In this document: positions 27,434-36,756 of the stretch, piece after piece
How the letters are laid out: every line of letters starts with the position of its first letter
Numbering within the stretch: position 1 is the stretch's first letter
NCBI RefSeq assembly: GCF_031457955.1
Contig: NZ_JAVDXN010000001.1
Coordinates: forward strand, 868,001 to 932,000
Direction of reading: 5' to 3'
Source: Mixta sp031457955
Lineage (GTDB): Bacteria; Pseudomonadota; Gammaproteobacteria; Enterobacterales; Enterobacteriaceae
Length of the DNA stretch: 64,000 nt
Notes under the pieces: generated by a model
The model's input: only the letters and a program-made list of their open reading frames with translations
Database searches by the model: none
What the model was told of the DNA's origin: nothing
Made by a program: the position numbers and the translations under genes

Positions 27434-28995
27434 AACAGGCCATCTATTCCCGACCGCTAACCGCTCATCGCTGGCTGTGCTATCTGCTGGCGGGGCTACT
27501 GCTGCTGCCCACGCTGAGCCAGGCGGTCAGCCTGCCAGCGGCGGATTATCCGGTACGCCACGGCGAGCTGACGCCGCGTGAGATGGCCATTGCGAAGCAC
27601 GCCTGGCAATATTTCGTGGCCAATACGCAGCCCAAAACCGGTCTGGTCAATGCAGTAAACAAATACCCCTCGACCACCATGTGGGACAGCGGCTCCTATC
27701 TGGCGGCACTGACCGCCGCGCGCGAGCTGGGAATTATCGACAAGGCGGAATTCGATCGTCGTCTGCTGCAATTTATGGGCACCCTCAACCGGCTTTCGCT
27801 GTTTCGCGATCAGGTGCCGAACAAAGCCTATAACACCATTACCGCGCAAAAAGTGGACTACCTGAATAAACCCGGCGAAATCGGGTTTTCCGCTATCGAT
27901 ATTGGCCGCATGCTGCTGTGGCTGAAAATCATTAAAGAGCGCTATCCCGAATATGGCAACAGCATTGATAACGTGGTGCTGGGCTGGGATTTCACCAACG
28001 TGGTGGATGACTGCGGCACGCTCTACGGCGCCTATCTTGATCAAAGCAAACAGCCGAAATATGTCCAGGAGGGTCGTCTCGGCTATGAAGAGTATGCCGC
28101 TGCGGGCTATCAGCTGTGGGGCTTTTCCACCTGCCAGGGCAGCCGCCCGGAACCTTATGCGCTGGCCGACATTTACTGTGTGCTGGTGCCCTACGATTCA
28201 CGCGATCCGCGCCTGACCAATCAGCATAACTACGTGGTGACCGAATCTTATCTGCTGCACGGACTGGAGATGGGCTGGGACAAAAGCGACGATCGCAGCA
28301 ACGGCCCGCGTGATTTCAGCCATCCCTGGATGAAAGACTTTGCCGATCGCGTGTATCAGGCGCAGGAAAACCGTTACATGATCACCGGCACGCTCACGGC
28401 GCGCTCGGAGCATCAGCTTGATAAAGCGCCCTACTTTGTTTACGACACCGTTTTCAGCGACGGCTTTAACTGGAATACCATTACCGATCGCGGCAAATAT
28501 GTGCCGGAAGTGGCGGCGGTCTCGCTAAAAGCGGCGCTGGGCATGTGGGTGCTGTGGGATTCGCCCTATACCGATCGCCTGCTGGACGCCATTGAAAACG
28601 CCGATGAGGAAGGCAAAGGCTTTTACGAAGGGCTGTATGAAAACGGCGATGGCCCGATCAAGGAGTTTACCGCCAATAACAACGGCATCATGATGGAAGC
28701 GCTGCTGTTTAAAAAAGAAGGCAAGCTGCTGAAGTTCAACACCGATAACCCGCGTAAGCCGGACTACGCGCCATCGCTCTGGGAGCGCCGTCTGGTCGAT
28801 CTGTTCGAGCCAAACAATACCCGCCGCAACCGGCCGTTCCTTGAAATGACGCCGCCGGTAAAAACCTGGTGCGATCAAAGCGGCACCGCGGTACGCAGCG
28901 CGCCTGCCTGCCAATCGTGCAAGTGTCCCAGCTGTAAAAATGACGATGCGCCTGTGAAATTACCGCCGGTGGCTACCTCATGCCTCAAACAGTGA
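27430..28995 (+). CDS. DUF3131-domain periplasmic protein with Cys-rich tail, second of three
   Basis: 521 residues with a cleavable signal peptide (cleavage near LSQA, about residue 32). The DUF3131 core shows AWQYFVANTQPKTGLVN, MWDSGSYLAALTAARELGI and QLWGFSTCQG. Family members look like glycoside-hydrolase-type alpha-barrels acting on polysaccharide; activity is not established here. The last ~55 residues are unusual: six Cys including ACQSCKCPSCK, not shared by the paralogues. It overlaps the upstream gene by 4 bases and the downstream one by 16. Confidence 0.75.
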   Translation: MKQAIYSRPLTAHRWLCYLLAGLLLLPTLSQAVSLPAADYPVRHGELTPREMAIAKHAWQYFVANTQPKTGLVNAVNKYPSTTMWDSGSYLAALTAARELGIIDKAEFDRRLLQFMGTLNRLSLFRDQVPNKAYNTITAQKVDYLNKPGEIGFSAIDIGRMLLWLKIIKERYPEYGNSIDNVVLGWDFTNVVDDCGTLYGAYLDQSKQPKYVQEGRLGYEEYAAAGYQLWGFSTCQGSRPEPYALADIYCVLVPYDSRDPRLTNQHNYVVTESYLLHGLEMGWDKSDDRSNGPRDFSHPWMKDFADRVYQAQENRYMITGTLTARSEHQLDKAPYFVYDTVFSDGFNWNTITDRGKYVPEVAAVSLKAALGMWVLWDSPYTDRLLDAIENADEEGKGFYEGLYENGDGPIKEFTANNNGIMMEALLFKKEGKLLKFNTDNPRKPDYAPSLWERRLVDLFEPNNTRRNRPFLEMTPPVKTWCDQSGTAVRSAPACQSCKCPSCKNDDAPVKLPPVATSCLKQ

Positions 28996-30392
28996 TGCGC
29001 CGACGCGCGCTGTTTCTGCTGCTGGCGGCGCTGCTGCTGGCGATTGTCGCGCTGGCGCATCACAACGGCGCGGGCTGGCGCTGGCTGGTTCAGGGCGGCT
29101 GGCACAGCAGCGCGCGCATGGGCGCGCTGACGCCCGAAGAGCAACGCTGGGCGCAGGTGGCCTGGCGCTACTTCAGCAATAATACCCAGCCGGAAACCGG
29201 CCTGATCAACGGCAGCGATCGGCGTCCGCTGGTGAGCGTCTGGCAAATCGGCGATACGCTGGTTGCGCTCACCGCCGCCCGCGAACTGAAGCTGATTGAT
29301 GAAAGCGAATTCGACCGGCGGCTGACGCGCATTGTCGGCACGCTTAACCGGTTGCCGCTTTCCTCAGCCGGATTGCCTAACCGCCTTTACAACAGCCGCA
29401 GCAACACCATGGTGGATTACAGCAATCAGCCGAAAAGCATCGGCTGGTCTGCACAGGATATTGCGCGTTTACTGATGGCGCTGCGCATCGTGGCGGTACG
29501 CCATCCCGCCTGGGCGGAATATCTGGAACGCGTGGTGCTGCGCTGGAACTTCTGCCGCATCGTTGATGACCAGGGGCAGCTTTACGCCGGGCTGCTGCAA
29601 AACGGCCAGCTGACCGCGCGTCAGGAGGGACGCCTGGGCGACAGCGAATACAGCGCCGCCGGTTTCGGGTTATGGGGATTCGCGAATCAGCTATCGCTGC
29701 GACCGCCTGCGCAGCATGTGATCATATACGGCACGGCGCTGGATATCGATGCGCGTGACCCGCGCACCACCTGGACGCCTTCCGCCATTACCACCATGCC
29801 CTATGCCCTGAGCGGACTGGAATATGGCTGGGATTTGCCGGGCGCCGGACGCGAAACCGGCAAACTGCTGCGTCAGCGCGCCAGCCTGGTTTACCAGACG
29901 CAGGAACAGCGCTGGCGGCGTGAAAACATCCTCACCGCCCGTAGCGACTTTACCCTCGCCGCCGCGCCATGGCACGTCAACGATACGCTCTATGCCAACG
30001 GCTACGCCTGGAACACCCTGGGCGACGACGGCAACTACTATCCGCGCCTGGCGCAGGTCTCTACCCGCGCCGTTTTTGGCCTGTGGGCGCTGTGGGATAG
30101 CGACTTTACCGATGCGCTGATGCGCATGACGCGCCTGCAATATGATGCGCAGCGCGGCTGGTTTGAAGGCCGCACCGAGGCGACCGGCGACTATAACCGC
30201 GCCATTACCCTCTCGACCAACGCGACGGTACTCGAGGCGCTCTGGTACAAAGCCAATATGGGTCCGCTGTTGCCGGCCGGTCAGTTAACCGCAGACAGTT
30301 ATTTCTCCCGGCGGCTTGCCGATGTTTTCAATCGGCCAGGCCAGTGTTTGCCACCGGAGCGTCACGCCACGGAGCGGCCTGATGTGCCGTAA
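28980..30392 (+). CDS. DUF3131-domain protein, third of three
   Basis: 470 residues with an N-terminal signal anchor or signal peptide (hydrophobic residues 8-25). The paralogous block AWRYFSNNTQPETGLING, VWQIGDTLVALTAARELKL and FGLWGF follow at matching positions to the second paralogue. A second start five codons later (28995) would give a TGATG junction with the previous gene; both are possible. Likely acts on the same polymer in the periplasm. The next gene follows after 33 bases with its own RBS. Confidence 0.72.
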   Translation: MPQTVMRRRALFLLLAALLLAIVALAHHNGAGWRWLVQGGWHSSARMGALTPEEQRWAQVAWRYFSNNTQPETGLINGSDRRPLVSVWQIGDTLVALTAARELKLIDESEFDRRLTRIVGTLNRLPLSSAGLPNRLYNSRSNTMVDYSNQPKSIGWSAQDIARLLMALRIVAVRHPAWAEYLERVVLRWNFCRIVDDQGQLYAGLLQNGQLTARQEGRLGDSEYSAAGFGLWGFANQLSLRPPAQHVIIYGTALDIDARDPRTTWTPSAITTMPYALSGLEYGWDLPGAGRETGKLLRQRASLVYQTQEQRWRRENILTARSDFTLAAAPWHVNDTLYANGYAWNTLGDDGNYYPRLAQVSTRAVFGLWALWDSDFTDALMRMTRLQYDAQRGWFEGRTEATGDYNRAITLSTNATVLEALWYKANMGPLLPAGQLTADSYFSRRLADVFNRPGQCLPPERHATERPDVP

Positions 30393-30425
30393 CCGCGCCA
30401 GCCGCCCCGGCCATAAGGAGCCGTT

Positions 30426-33131
30426 ATGACCCAGCGCCATCTCCCCGCCGAGCTTGATTCCCTGCGCGCCGCCATTTTCGTGTTTGACGCCAGAGAGCGG
30501 CTGGTCGGCTGGAATCAGCAGGTGAGCCGCTTTTATCCCTCTATTCGCGACAAGCTGCGCCTGGGAATTACCCTGAGCGAACTGGTGGAAGACTTTACCG
30601 AAGCCACCTATATGTCTGAGGATGCGCGCGGCAAAGCGGAGTATGCCGCCAGCCTGATCAACCGTAGCCGTATCGATAACCAGTGCGAGCTGCGTCAGTT
30701 GGTGGATCGTAAGGTGTTTATTCAGCATAACCGCACCCCGGAAGGCGGCATTGTGGCGCTGCACACCGACCTTTCCGATTTCGATCTCGCCAGCCAGTCG
30801 CGCCAGCAGCTGCACGACGATTTCCTGCTGGCGGCGGAATCGACCCATATCGGCATCTGGGACTGGCAGGTCAGCGCCGATATTTTGCAGGTTAACGATG
30901 CGCTGCTGACCATGCTGGGCTACCCGCGCGAAACCTGGCACTACAGCGCCACCTTTCTCGATACGTTGGTTCACCCGGACGATCGCCAGCGCGTGCGATC
31001 GATGCTGCAACGCGCCAGCAACGACAGCGTGCCGGTGTTTGACTGTGAGATCCGTCTGCTGCATCACAGCGGCGAATATCGCTGGATGCTGCTGTCAGGT
31101 CAGGTGGTCAGCCTGAATATTAGCGGCGATATGGAACGCGCCATCGGCACCCTGCAGGACATTACCAAACGTAAAGAGGCGGAGCAGCTGTCGCAGCAGG
31201 CCGCCGCCGCCGCGCAGGCGGCCAACGAGGCGAAAAGCGCCTTTCTCGCCAATATGAGCCACGAAATCCGCACGCCAATGAACGGCATTCTCGGCATGAC
31301 GCAGCTCTGTCTGGACACCTCGCTGACCGATGAGCAGCGCGATTATATGACGCTGGTGCTGCACTCAGCGAAATCGCTGCTGCGCATCATCAATGACATT
31401 CTCGACTTTTCAAAAATCGAAGCGGGAAAAATGGAGTTTGATGAAGAGATTTTTGAACTGCGGCCGTTTATCCAGTCTATCGTGCGGCCGCTGATGCCTG
31501 CCGCCAGCGAGAAATCGGTCGAGCTGCTGGTTAATATCGGCGACGATGTGCCGCACAGCATCAGCGGTGACACCGTGCGTCTGCGTCAGGTGTTGACCAA
31601 TCTGGTGAGCAACGCCCTGAAATTCACGCCTCACGGCGAGGTGGAGCTAAAGCTGCAGATTCAGCAGCCGGGGCATCGCCTGGGTTTTGAAGTCTGTGAT
31701 ACCGGCATTGGCATTCCCGCAGAAAAACAGCAGCTGATCTTTGAATCCTTCAGTCAGGCAGATGCTTCAACCACCCGGCGCTATGGCGGCACCGGCCTTG
31801 GGCTGACCATCTCCGCCCGGCTGGTTGAGATGATGGGCGGCGCGTTAACGGTTTACAGCGAGCCGGGCAAAGGCAGCGTCTTCAGTTTTTCCCTGCCGCT
31901 GCCTGAACAGGCGCAGCAGATTGCCCCGGCGGTGCTCTCTCCGTTGCTCAACGGTCTGAACGTATTGGTGGTGGATGATAACGCCACCAACCGGCGGCTG
32001 ATGCGCGATATGTTGCGTAATATGGGGCTGCGTCCCATGACCACCAGCAGCGCGGCCGAGGCACTGGCGCTGCTGGAAGAGAATCACGATTTTCCGCTGA
32101 TTCTGCTGGATGCGCAGATGCCGGAACAGGATGGCATGTCGCTGGCGCAGGAGTTAAAGGCCAATCCTGCCTTAAGCCACAGCAAAATTATTATGCTCAG
32201 TTCGATGAGCCGCTTTATGGATGCCGCCGAACTGAAAAAAATCGGCGTGACCCGTTTTCTCAGCAAGCCGGTGGATCAGAAAGAGCTACAGGATACGCTG
32301 CTGGCAACGCTGGCCGTGGTCGATAGCGAAGCGCCAGCGCGTTTTATTCCTGCCGAACCGGCGCTCAAACCTGATGAGATCGCGCTGCATATTCTGCTGG
32401 CGGAAGATAACCTGGTAAATCAGAAGCTGGCAGGCTTTCTGCTGCAAAAGATGGGACACCGCTTTGACATTGTCGCTAACGGCATCGAAGCGCTGGAAAA
32501 ACTGGATCAACAGCGCTGGGATCTGATTTTGATGGATTTACAGATGCCGGAGATGGATGGCGAACGCGCCACCGCGCTGATTCGGGAAAGAGAAGCGCGC
32601 AATCCGCGCCTGCCGCGCCAAAAAATTATCGCCATGACCGCGCACGCCATGCAGGGCGATCGGGAGTTCTGTTTGCAGCACGGTTTCGATGGCTATATTG
32701 CCAAACCGGTTGCGCCCGATGTGCTGCAACAGGAGATCGCCCGCGTGATGGCGCTTGAGATCCCTGGCGCCTCGCCGCCGCCGTCCGCCGCCCCGCTTGC
32801 CGATCTCACCACGCTCAGTAGCCAGCTTGGGGTGGATATTCCGCTGCTGAAAGAGCTGCTGGCCCTGTTTTCCAGTGAATTGCCCACGTTACTCGACCAG
32901 CTACAGCAGGCGCTGCGCGCGCGTCATCGCGATTCCATTCGTCGCCTGGCGCACAAGCTGCGCGGTGAATCCGCGACGTTTGGCTTTGGCCATTTCGTTA
33001 CGCTGCTGCATGAGATAGAACAGGCCGCCGATCATGACCTGCCACTCGATTACGACGCGCTGGTAAGCCTGCTGGATGAGCAGCGTGAACAAATTCTGCT
33101 GGCCCTGCATCGGCTCCAGGAGGAAGGATGA
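30426..33131 (+). CDS. Hybrid sensor histidine kinase (PAS-PAS-HisKA-HATPase-REC-REC-HPt)
   Basis: 901 residues, no transmembrane helix, so a cytoplasmic sensor. PAS-like domains at ~10-115 and ~130-250; HisKA with the phospho-His in ANMSHEIRTPMNGI (about 279); HATPase with NLVSNALKF, DTGIGIP and RRYGGTGLGLTI; REC1 from ~510 (VVDDNATNRR, LLDAQMPEQDG); REC2 from ~655 (LAEDNLVNQK, LMDLQMPEMDG); C-terminal HPt with RLAHKLRGESATFG (His about 842). The RBS AAGGAG is good. The stop overlaps the GH2 start (ATGA). The relay can end on a separate REC protein; the REC-PP2C protein in the divergent operon is the best candidate. Confidence 0.92.
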   Translation: MTQRHLPAELDSLRAAIFVFDARERLVGWNQQVSRFYPSIRDKLRLGITLSELVEDFTEATYMSEDARGKAEYAASLINRSRIDNQCELRQLVDRKVFIQHNRTPEGGIVALHTDLSDFDLASQSRQQLHDDFLLAAESTHIGIWDWQVSADILQVNDALLTMLGYPRETWHYSATFLDTLVHPDDRQRVRSMLQRASNDSVPVFDCEIRLLHHSGEYRWMLLSGQVVSLNISGDMERAIGTLQDITKRKEAEQLSQQAAAAAQAANEAKSAFLANMSHEIRTPMNGILGMTQLCLDTSLTDEQRDYMTLVLHSAKSLLRIINDILDFSKIEAGKMEFDEEIFELRPFIQSIVRPLMPAASEKSVELLVNIGDDVPHSISGDTVRLRQVLTNLVSNALKFTPHGEVELKLQIQQPGHRLGFEVCDTGIGIPAEKQQLIFESFSQADASTTRRYGGTGLGLTISARLVEMMGGALTVYSEPGKGSVFSFSLPLPEQAQQIAPAVLSPLLNGLNVLVVDDNATNRRLMRDMLRNMGLRPMTTSSAAEALALLEENHDFPLILLDAQMPEQDGMSLAQELKANPALSHSKIIMLSSMSRFMDAAELKKIGVTRFLSKPVDQKELQDTLLATLAVVDSEAPARFIPAEPALKPDEIALHILLAEDNLVNQKLAGFLLQKMGHRFDIVANGIEALEKLDQQRWDLILMDLQMPEMDGERATALIREREARNPRLPRQKIIAMTAHAMQGDREFCLQHGFDGYIAKPVAPDVLQQEIARVMALEIPGASPPPSAAPLADLTTLSSQLGVDIPLLKELLALFSSELPTLLDQLQQALRARHRDSIRRLAHKLRGESATFGFGHFVTLLHEIEQAADHDLPLDYDALVSLLDEQREQILLALHRLQEEG

Positions 33132-35332
33132 AAGTATGCTGCATCGCCGTGCTGTGCACGGTTTGCTGTTCCGCTCAGGCGGCTTCTGCCGTTGCGCCGC
33201 CCATTAGCCTGTCGCTGGCCGGAGAATGGCGCGCGCATGACGCTAACGATAACGATTTCCCCGGCTGGCGCGGCAGTGATAGCGACTGGCGTAAGCTGCG
33301 CGTTCCCGCCAACTGGTACAGCGCAGGCTGGGATCATCAGGGCGCGCTCTGGTATCGCACTGAATTTTCTCTGCCACCGCTGCCTGAAGAAACCATGACG
33401 ACACTGGTTTTTGACGGCGTCGATTATTTTGCTGACGTCTGGTTTAACCGCCAACGTCTGGCGCAGCATGAGGGCTATTTCCAGCGTTTTTCCGTGGATA
33501 TCAGTGACAACGTCACAAAATATAATCGGCTGGCAGTACGCGTGGACAGCCCGTTTGAAGATCCCAACAAGAACTGGCCGCTGCGTAAAAACCTGATGAA
33601 AGGGGTGCTGAACCAGCACGATTCGCGGCCGGGCGGCGCCTGGTCACCGCAGGGTCAGGACGCTAACTCCGGCGGCATCTGGGCACCGGTACGCCTGCAT
33701 CTTAGCCGAGGGGCAACCATAGATAACCTTATTCTGCGGCCCGACTGGTCACAGGGGTTAGATCATCCACAGCTTAAAGTCGACCTTCCTTACCGTGCGC
33801 TAAAAGCAGGCAGCGCCACGTTAAAAGTGCGCGCCACACCGGATAATTTCAGCGGTGAGCCGTATGAAAAAAGCGTAACCGTGACGTTGTCACCTGAGAA
33901 GGAAACAAAGTCCCTGTCGTTAACCCTGCCGATGCCTGACGCGAAGCTGTGGTGGGCCACCGGCTACGGCAAGCCGCATCTATATCGCATCACCGCCACG
34001 TTAAGCGATGAGCAAGGAATCATGGATCGGCAAAGCAGCCGCACCGGCCTGCGCAAGGTGGAAGAGCAGCCTGAAAACCGCGGCTGGCTGCTGAACGGCA
34101 AGCGCATCTACCTGCGCGGCACCAACTATATTGGTTCGCCCTGGCTTGGCACCATGAACGATAAAAAGTATCGCCGCGATCTGAACATGGTGCAGCAGAT
34201 GAACGGCAACGCCATTCGCGTACATGGGCACGTCGCCGGACGCGCGCTTTATCGTCAGGCGGACGAACTGGGCATGATGATCTGGCAGGATGTGCCGCTG
34301 CAGTGGGGCTATAACGACAGCCAGGAGTTTGCGGAAAATGCCGCCCGCCAGACGCGTCAGATGGTGGAGCAGTTTGGTAACTCTCCGGCGATTGTAGTTT
34401 GGGGCGGGCAAAACGAACCGCCGTTTAACTCGCCGTGGATGGAAAAGCGCTTTCCCGACTGGCACAAAGATCTGAATCGCCATTTGACGCAAAAGGTGGC
34501 GGAGACGCTGGCGGAAGATCGCTCGCGCATTGTGCATCCCTTCTCTTCAGTGGAAGAACACTACTGGCAGGGCTGGTATTTCGGCGTGCCGACCGATGTG
34601 CTGCAACCGGCCAAAACCGGCATTATTACCGAGTTCGGCGCACAGGCGTTGCCAAAGCTCTCAACCTTAAAAACCATTATTCCGGCAAAAGATAGGTGGC
34701 CTGCCAGCACCGCGCCGGGCGATGCCAAATGGACCCGCTGGAAATACCATAACTTCCAGCCGATTCAGACGTTCCAGTTCGCCAAAATTGCGCGCGGCGA
34801 CAACATGGCGACCTTTATCGCCAATACCCAGCGCTATCAGGCGGAGCTGGTGGCGATGGCAGCGGAAAGCTATCGCCGTCAGCGCTTCCAGCCGGTCACC
34901 GCCCTGTTCCAGTTTATGTTTGTGGAAACCTGGCCTTCGATTAACTGGGGCGTGGTGGATTATCTGCGCCAGCCGAAAGCAGGCTATTACGCGTTGCAGC
35001 GCGCCTATCAGCCGCTGTTGCCTTCCATCGAGCCGGTGACGCTACAATGGCAGGCGGGAAAACCAGGGCAAATCCGCTTGTGGACGATTAACGATAGCTG
35101 GGAAGCGCTCAAGGGCGCGACGCTGAGCTGGTCGGTAAGCCAGCAACGCGAGACACTGAATAAAGGCAGCCGCACAGTGGATATCGCTGCGGATTCCGGC
35201 AGCAAGCAGGTTGACCTCTCTTTTACGCCGCGCACCACCGCCCCGATAAAGGTCACGGCAAAAATTAGCGATGCGCAGGGCCGGGTTAAAGCAGAGAACG
35301 TTATTGAGCTGCGCCCCGCCGCCGCCCCGTAA
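33128..35332 (+). CDS. Secreted glycoside hydrolase family 2 enzyme
   Basis: 734 residues with a signal peptide (cleavage near AQA, about residue 18). Jelly-roll sugar-binding domain ~25-200 (DGVDYFADVWFNRQRLAQHEGYF), Ig-like domain, then a TIM barrel with acid/base Glu in WGGQNEPPF (about 428) and nucleophile in IITEFGAQA (about 500). The group contains beta-mannosidases, beta-galactosidases and exo-glucosaminidases; the specificity is not readable from motifs. It occupies the place BcsZ cellulase has in cellulose operons, so it may trim or recycle the operon's own polymer. Confidence 0.85.
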   Translation: MKVCCIAVLCTVCCSAQAASAVAPPISLSLAGEWRAHDANDNDFPGWRGSDSDWRKLRVPANWYSAGWDHQGALWYRTEFSLPPLPEETMTTLVFDGVDYFADVWFNRQRLAQHEGYFQRFSVDISDNVTKYNRLAVRVDSPFEDPNKNWPLRKNLMKGVLNQHDSRPGGAWSPQGQDANSGGIWAPVRLHLSRGATIDNLILRPDWSQGLDHPQLKVDLPYRALKAGSATLKVRATPDNFSGEPYEKSVTVTLSPEKETKSLSLTLPMPDAKLWWATGYGKPHLYRITATLSDEQGIMDRQSSRTGLRKVEEQPENRGWLLNGKRIYLRGTNYIGSPWLGTMNDKKYRRDLNMVQQMNGNAIRVHGHVAGRALYRQADELGMMIWQDVPLQWGYNDSQEFAENAARQTRQMVEQFGNSPAIVVWGGQNEPPFNSPWMEKRFPDWHKDLNRHLTQKVAETLAEDRSRIVHPFSSVEEHYWQGWYFGVPTDVLQPAKTGIITEFGAQALPKLSTLKTIIPAKDRWPASTAPGDAKWTRWKYHNFQPIQTFQFAKIARGDNMATFIANTQRYQAELVAMAAESYRRQRFQPVTALFQFMFVETWPSINWGVVDYLRQPKAGYYALQRAYQPLLPSIEPVTLQWQAGKPGQIRLWTINDSWEALKGATLSWSVSQQRETLNKGSRTVDIAADSGSKQVDLSFTPRTTAPIKVTAKISDAQGRVKAENVIELRPAAAP

Positions 35333-35385
35333 AAGCGGATATCAACTATGCTTAATAACGATTTAACAAGAAAAAAGGAGCGGTA

Positions 35386-35733
35386 ATGAAAAAGCGACTG
35401 GCGATAATGCTGTTTATGGCAAGCTGCGGCGTAGCGCAGGCGGCGGATCAGGCTGGCAGCGAAGCGGAAACCTATATTGCGGGTCTCTGTGCCTTAAACG
35501 GCGAGCAGCAGACAACAAGCGCATCCAAAGAGGATTATGTGCAGCAGCTTAAAAACATGATCATGCGCGGATCGGCTCCTTACGGTATGGACAAACCTGA
35601 ATTTAATCAGGATGAAGCGGAAAAGGTCGCTGATGCCTATAGCAAGCTGCCTGAGGACGTGAAGCAGCGTAACCTTAAAGACGCCGAGGCCTGTAAAAAG
35701 GCGACGCTGGCGCAGTATCAGAAAGCGGAATAA
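35386..35733 (+). CDS. Small periplasmic protein, unknown
   Basis: 115 residues: a signal peptide (cleavage at AQA-AD, about residue 20) and a charged helical mature part with two Cys (ALCALN and EACKKA) that could form one disulfide. Strong RBS (AAAGGAGCGGT). It lies 53 bases after the GH2 gene on the same strand, so it may be a last member of the polysaccharide operon, but its own RBS and the gap leave this open. Confidence 0.7.
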   Translation: MKKRLAIMLFMASCGVAQAADQAGSEAETYIAGLCALNGEQQTTSASKEDYVQQLKNMIMRGSAPYGMDKPEFNQDEAEKVADAYSKLPEDVKQRNLKDAEACKKATLAQYQKAE

Positions 35734-35763
35734 GCGGCTTAACCGAGCGGGCAACTGCCCGCT

Positions 35764-36651
35764 TTACCGGTTATCCGGCTCGGCAAAGGCGGCTTTTAGC
35801 GCAGCGATAAACAGCGTGACGCGCCTGGGCAGATAGCGCACGGTCGGCAGCACCGCCCAAATTGAAAGCCGCTGCGGACTCACCCCGGTCAGCACCACTT
35901 CCTGTAGCAGACCCTGAGCGATTTCATCTTTCACATCCCACCAGGCGAGCTGCGCCAGTCCTAAGCCCTGCACGCATAACGCTCTGATGCCGTCTACGTT
36001 GCTGGCGCTAAAGCGCCCTTCAACGCTCACGCTCTCGATTTCTCCCTGGTTTTCAAATGACCACTGCAGCACGCTGGAAAGTCGCAGGCAGTTATGATGC
36101 GCCAGCTCACTCACCGAGCGTGGCGTGCCGCAGCGCGCCAGATAATGCGGCGAGGCGCAAAGTACGCGCGGATTATCGGCGATCTTGCGCGCAATAAGCG
36201 TGGAGTCGCGCAGCGGGGCGACGCGCACCGCAATATCAATGCCGCTGCCGACAATATCCACCACCTCATCGCTAAGCTGCAAATCAATGCGCATTTCCGG
36301 GTTCGCGCTCAGCAGATCGGGAATAAGCGGCAGGATATGACGACGCCCCAGTCCAGAAGGCGCGGTGATGCGCAGCAAGCCCCCCGCGCCGGTTGCGGCC
36401 GGTAGAAAAAGCGCCTTTGCGCTCTCTTCGGCTTCGGTGATGGTGCGGGCATAGGGAATAAACTCGGCGCCTTCCTGCGTCAGCGACAGTGAACGGGTGG
36501 TGCGTTGAATTAGACGCCTGCCGAGTTCCTGCTCCAGCGCCGCAAGCCGCCGTGAGGCCGCCATCGGGGTGATATTTAGCCGCCGCGCCGCCTGCGCCAG
36601 ACTGTCGCTTTCCGTTACCGCCAGGAAAAGGTGAAGATCGTTGACGTTCAT
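35764..36651 (-). CDS. LysR-family transcriptional regulator
   Basis: 295 residues. N-terminal winged helix-turn-helix (LAQAARRLNITPMAASRRLAALEQELG) and the substrate-binding domain from ~90. It is divergent from the old yellow enzyme gene with a 105-base gap, the standard arrangement for a LysR regulator controlling its neighbour, probably in response to an electrophile or xenobiotic. Effector unknown. Confidence 0.9.
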   Translation of the reverse strand: MNVNDLHLFLAVTESDSLAQAARRLNITPMAASRRLAALEQELGRRLIQRTTRSLSLTQEGAEFIPYARTITEAEESAKALFLPAATGAGGLLRITAPSGLGRRHILPLIPDLLSANPEMRIDLQLSDEVVDIVGSGIDIAVRVAPLRDSTLIARKIADNPRVLCASPHYLARCGTPRSVSELAHHNCLRLSSVLQWSFENQGEIESVSVEGRFSASNVDGIRALCVQGLGLAQLAWWDVKDEIAQGLLQEVVLTGVSPQRLSIWAVLPTVRYLPRRVTLFIAALKAAFAEPDNR

Positions 36652-36756
36652 GATTATATCGCTTTCCGTTATTCCGCCCTATCCTGAGCCGCTATTTAAC
36701 CGCTGTGGCAGACGGATTATATTCTTCTTAGAGATAAAGACCAATCAGGAGAAACC

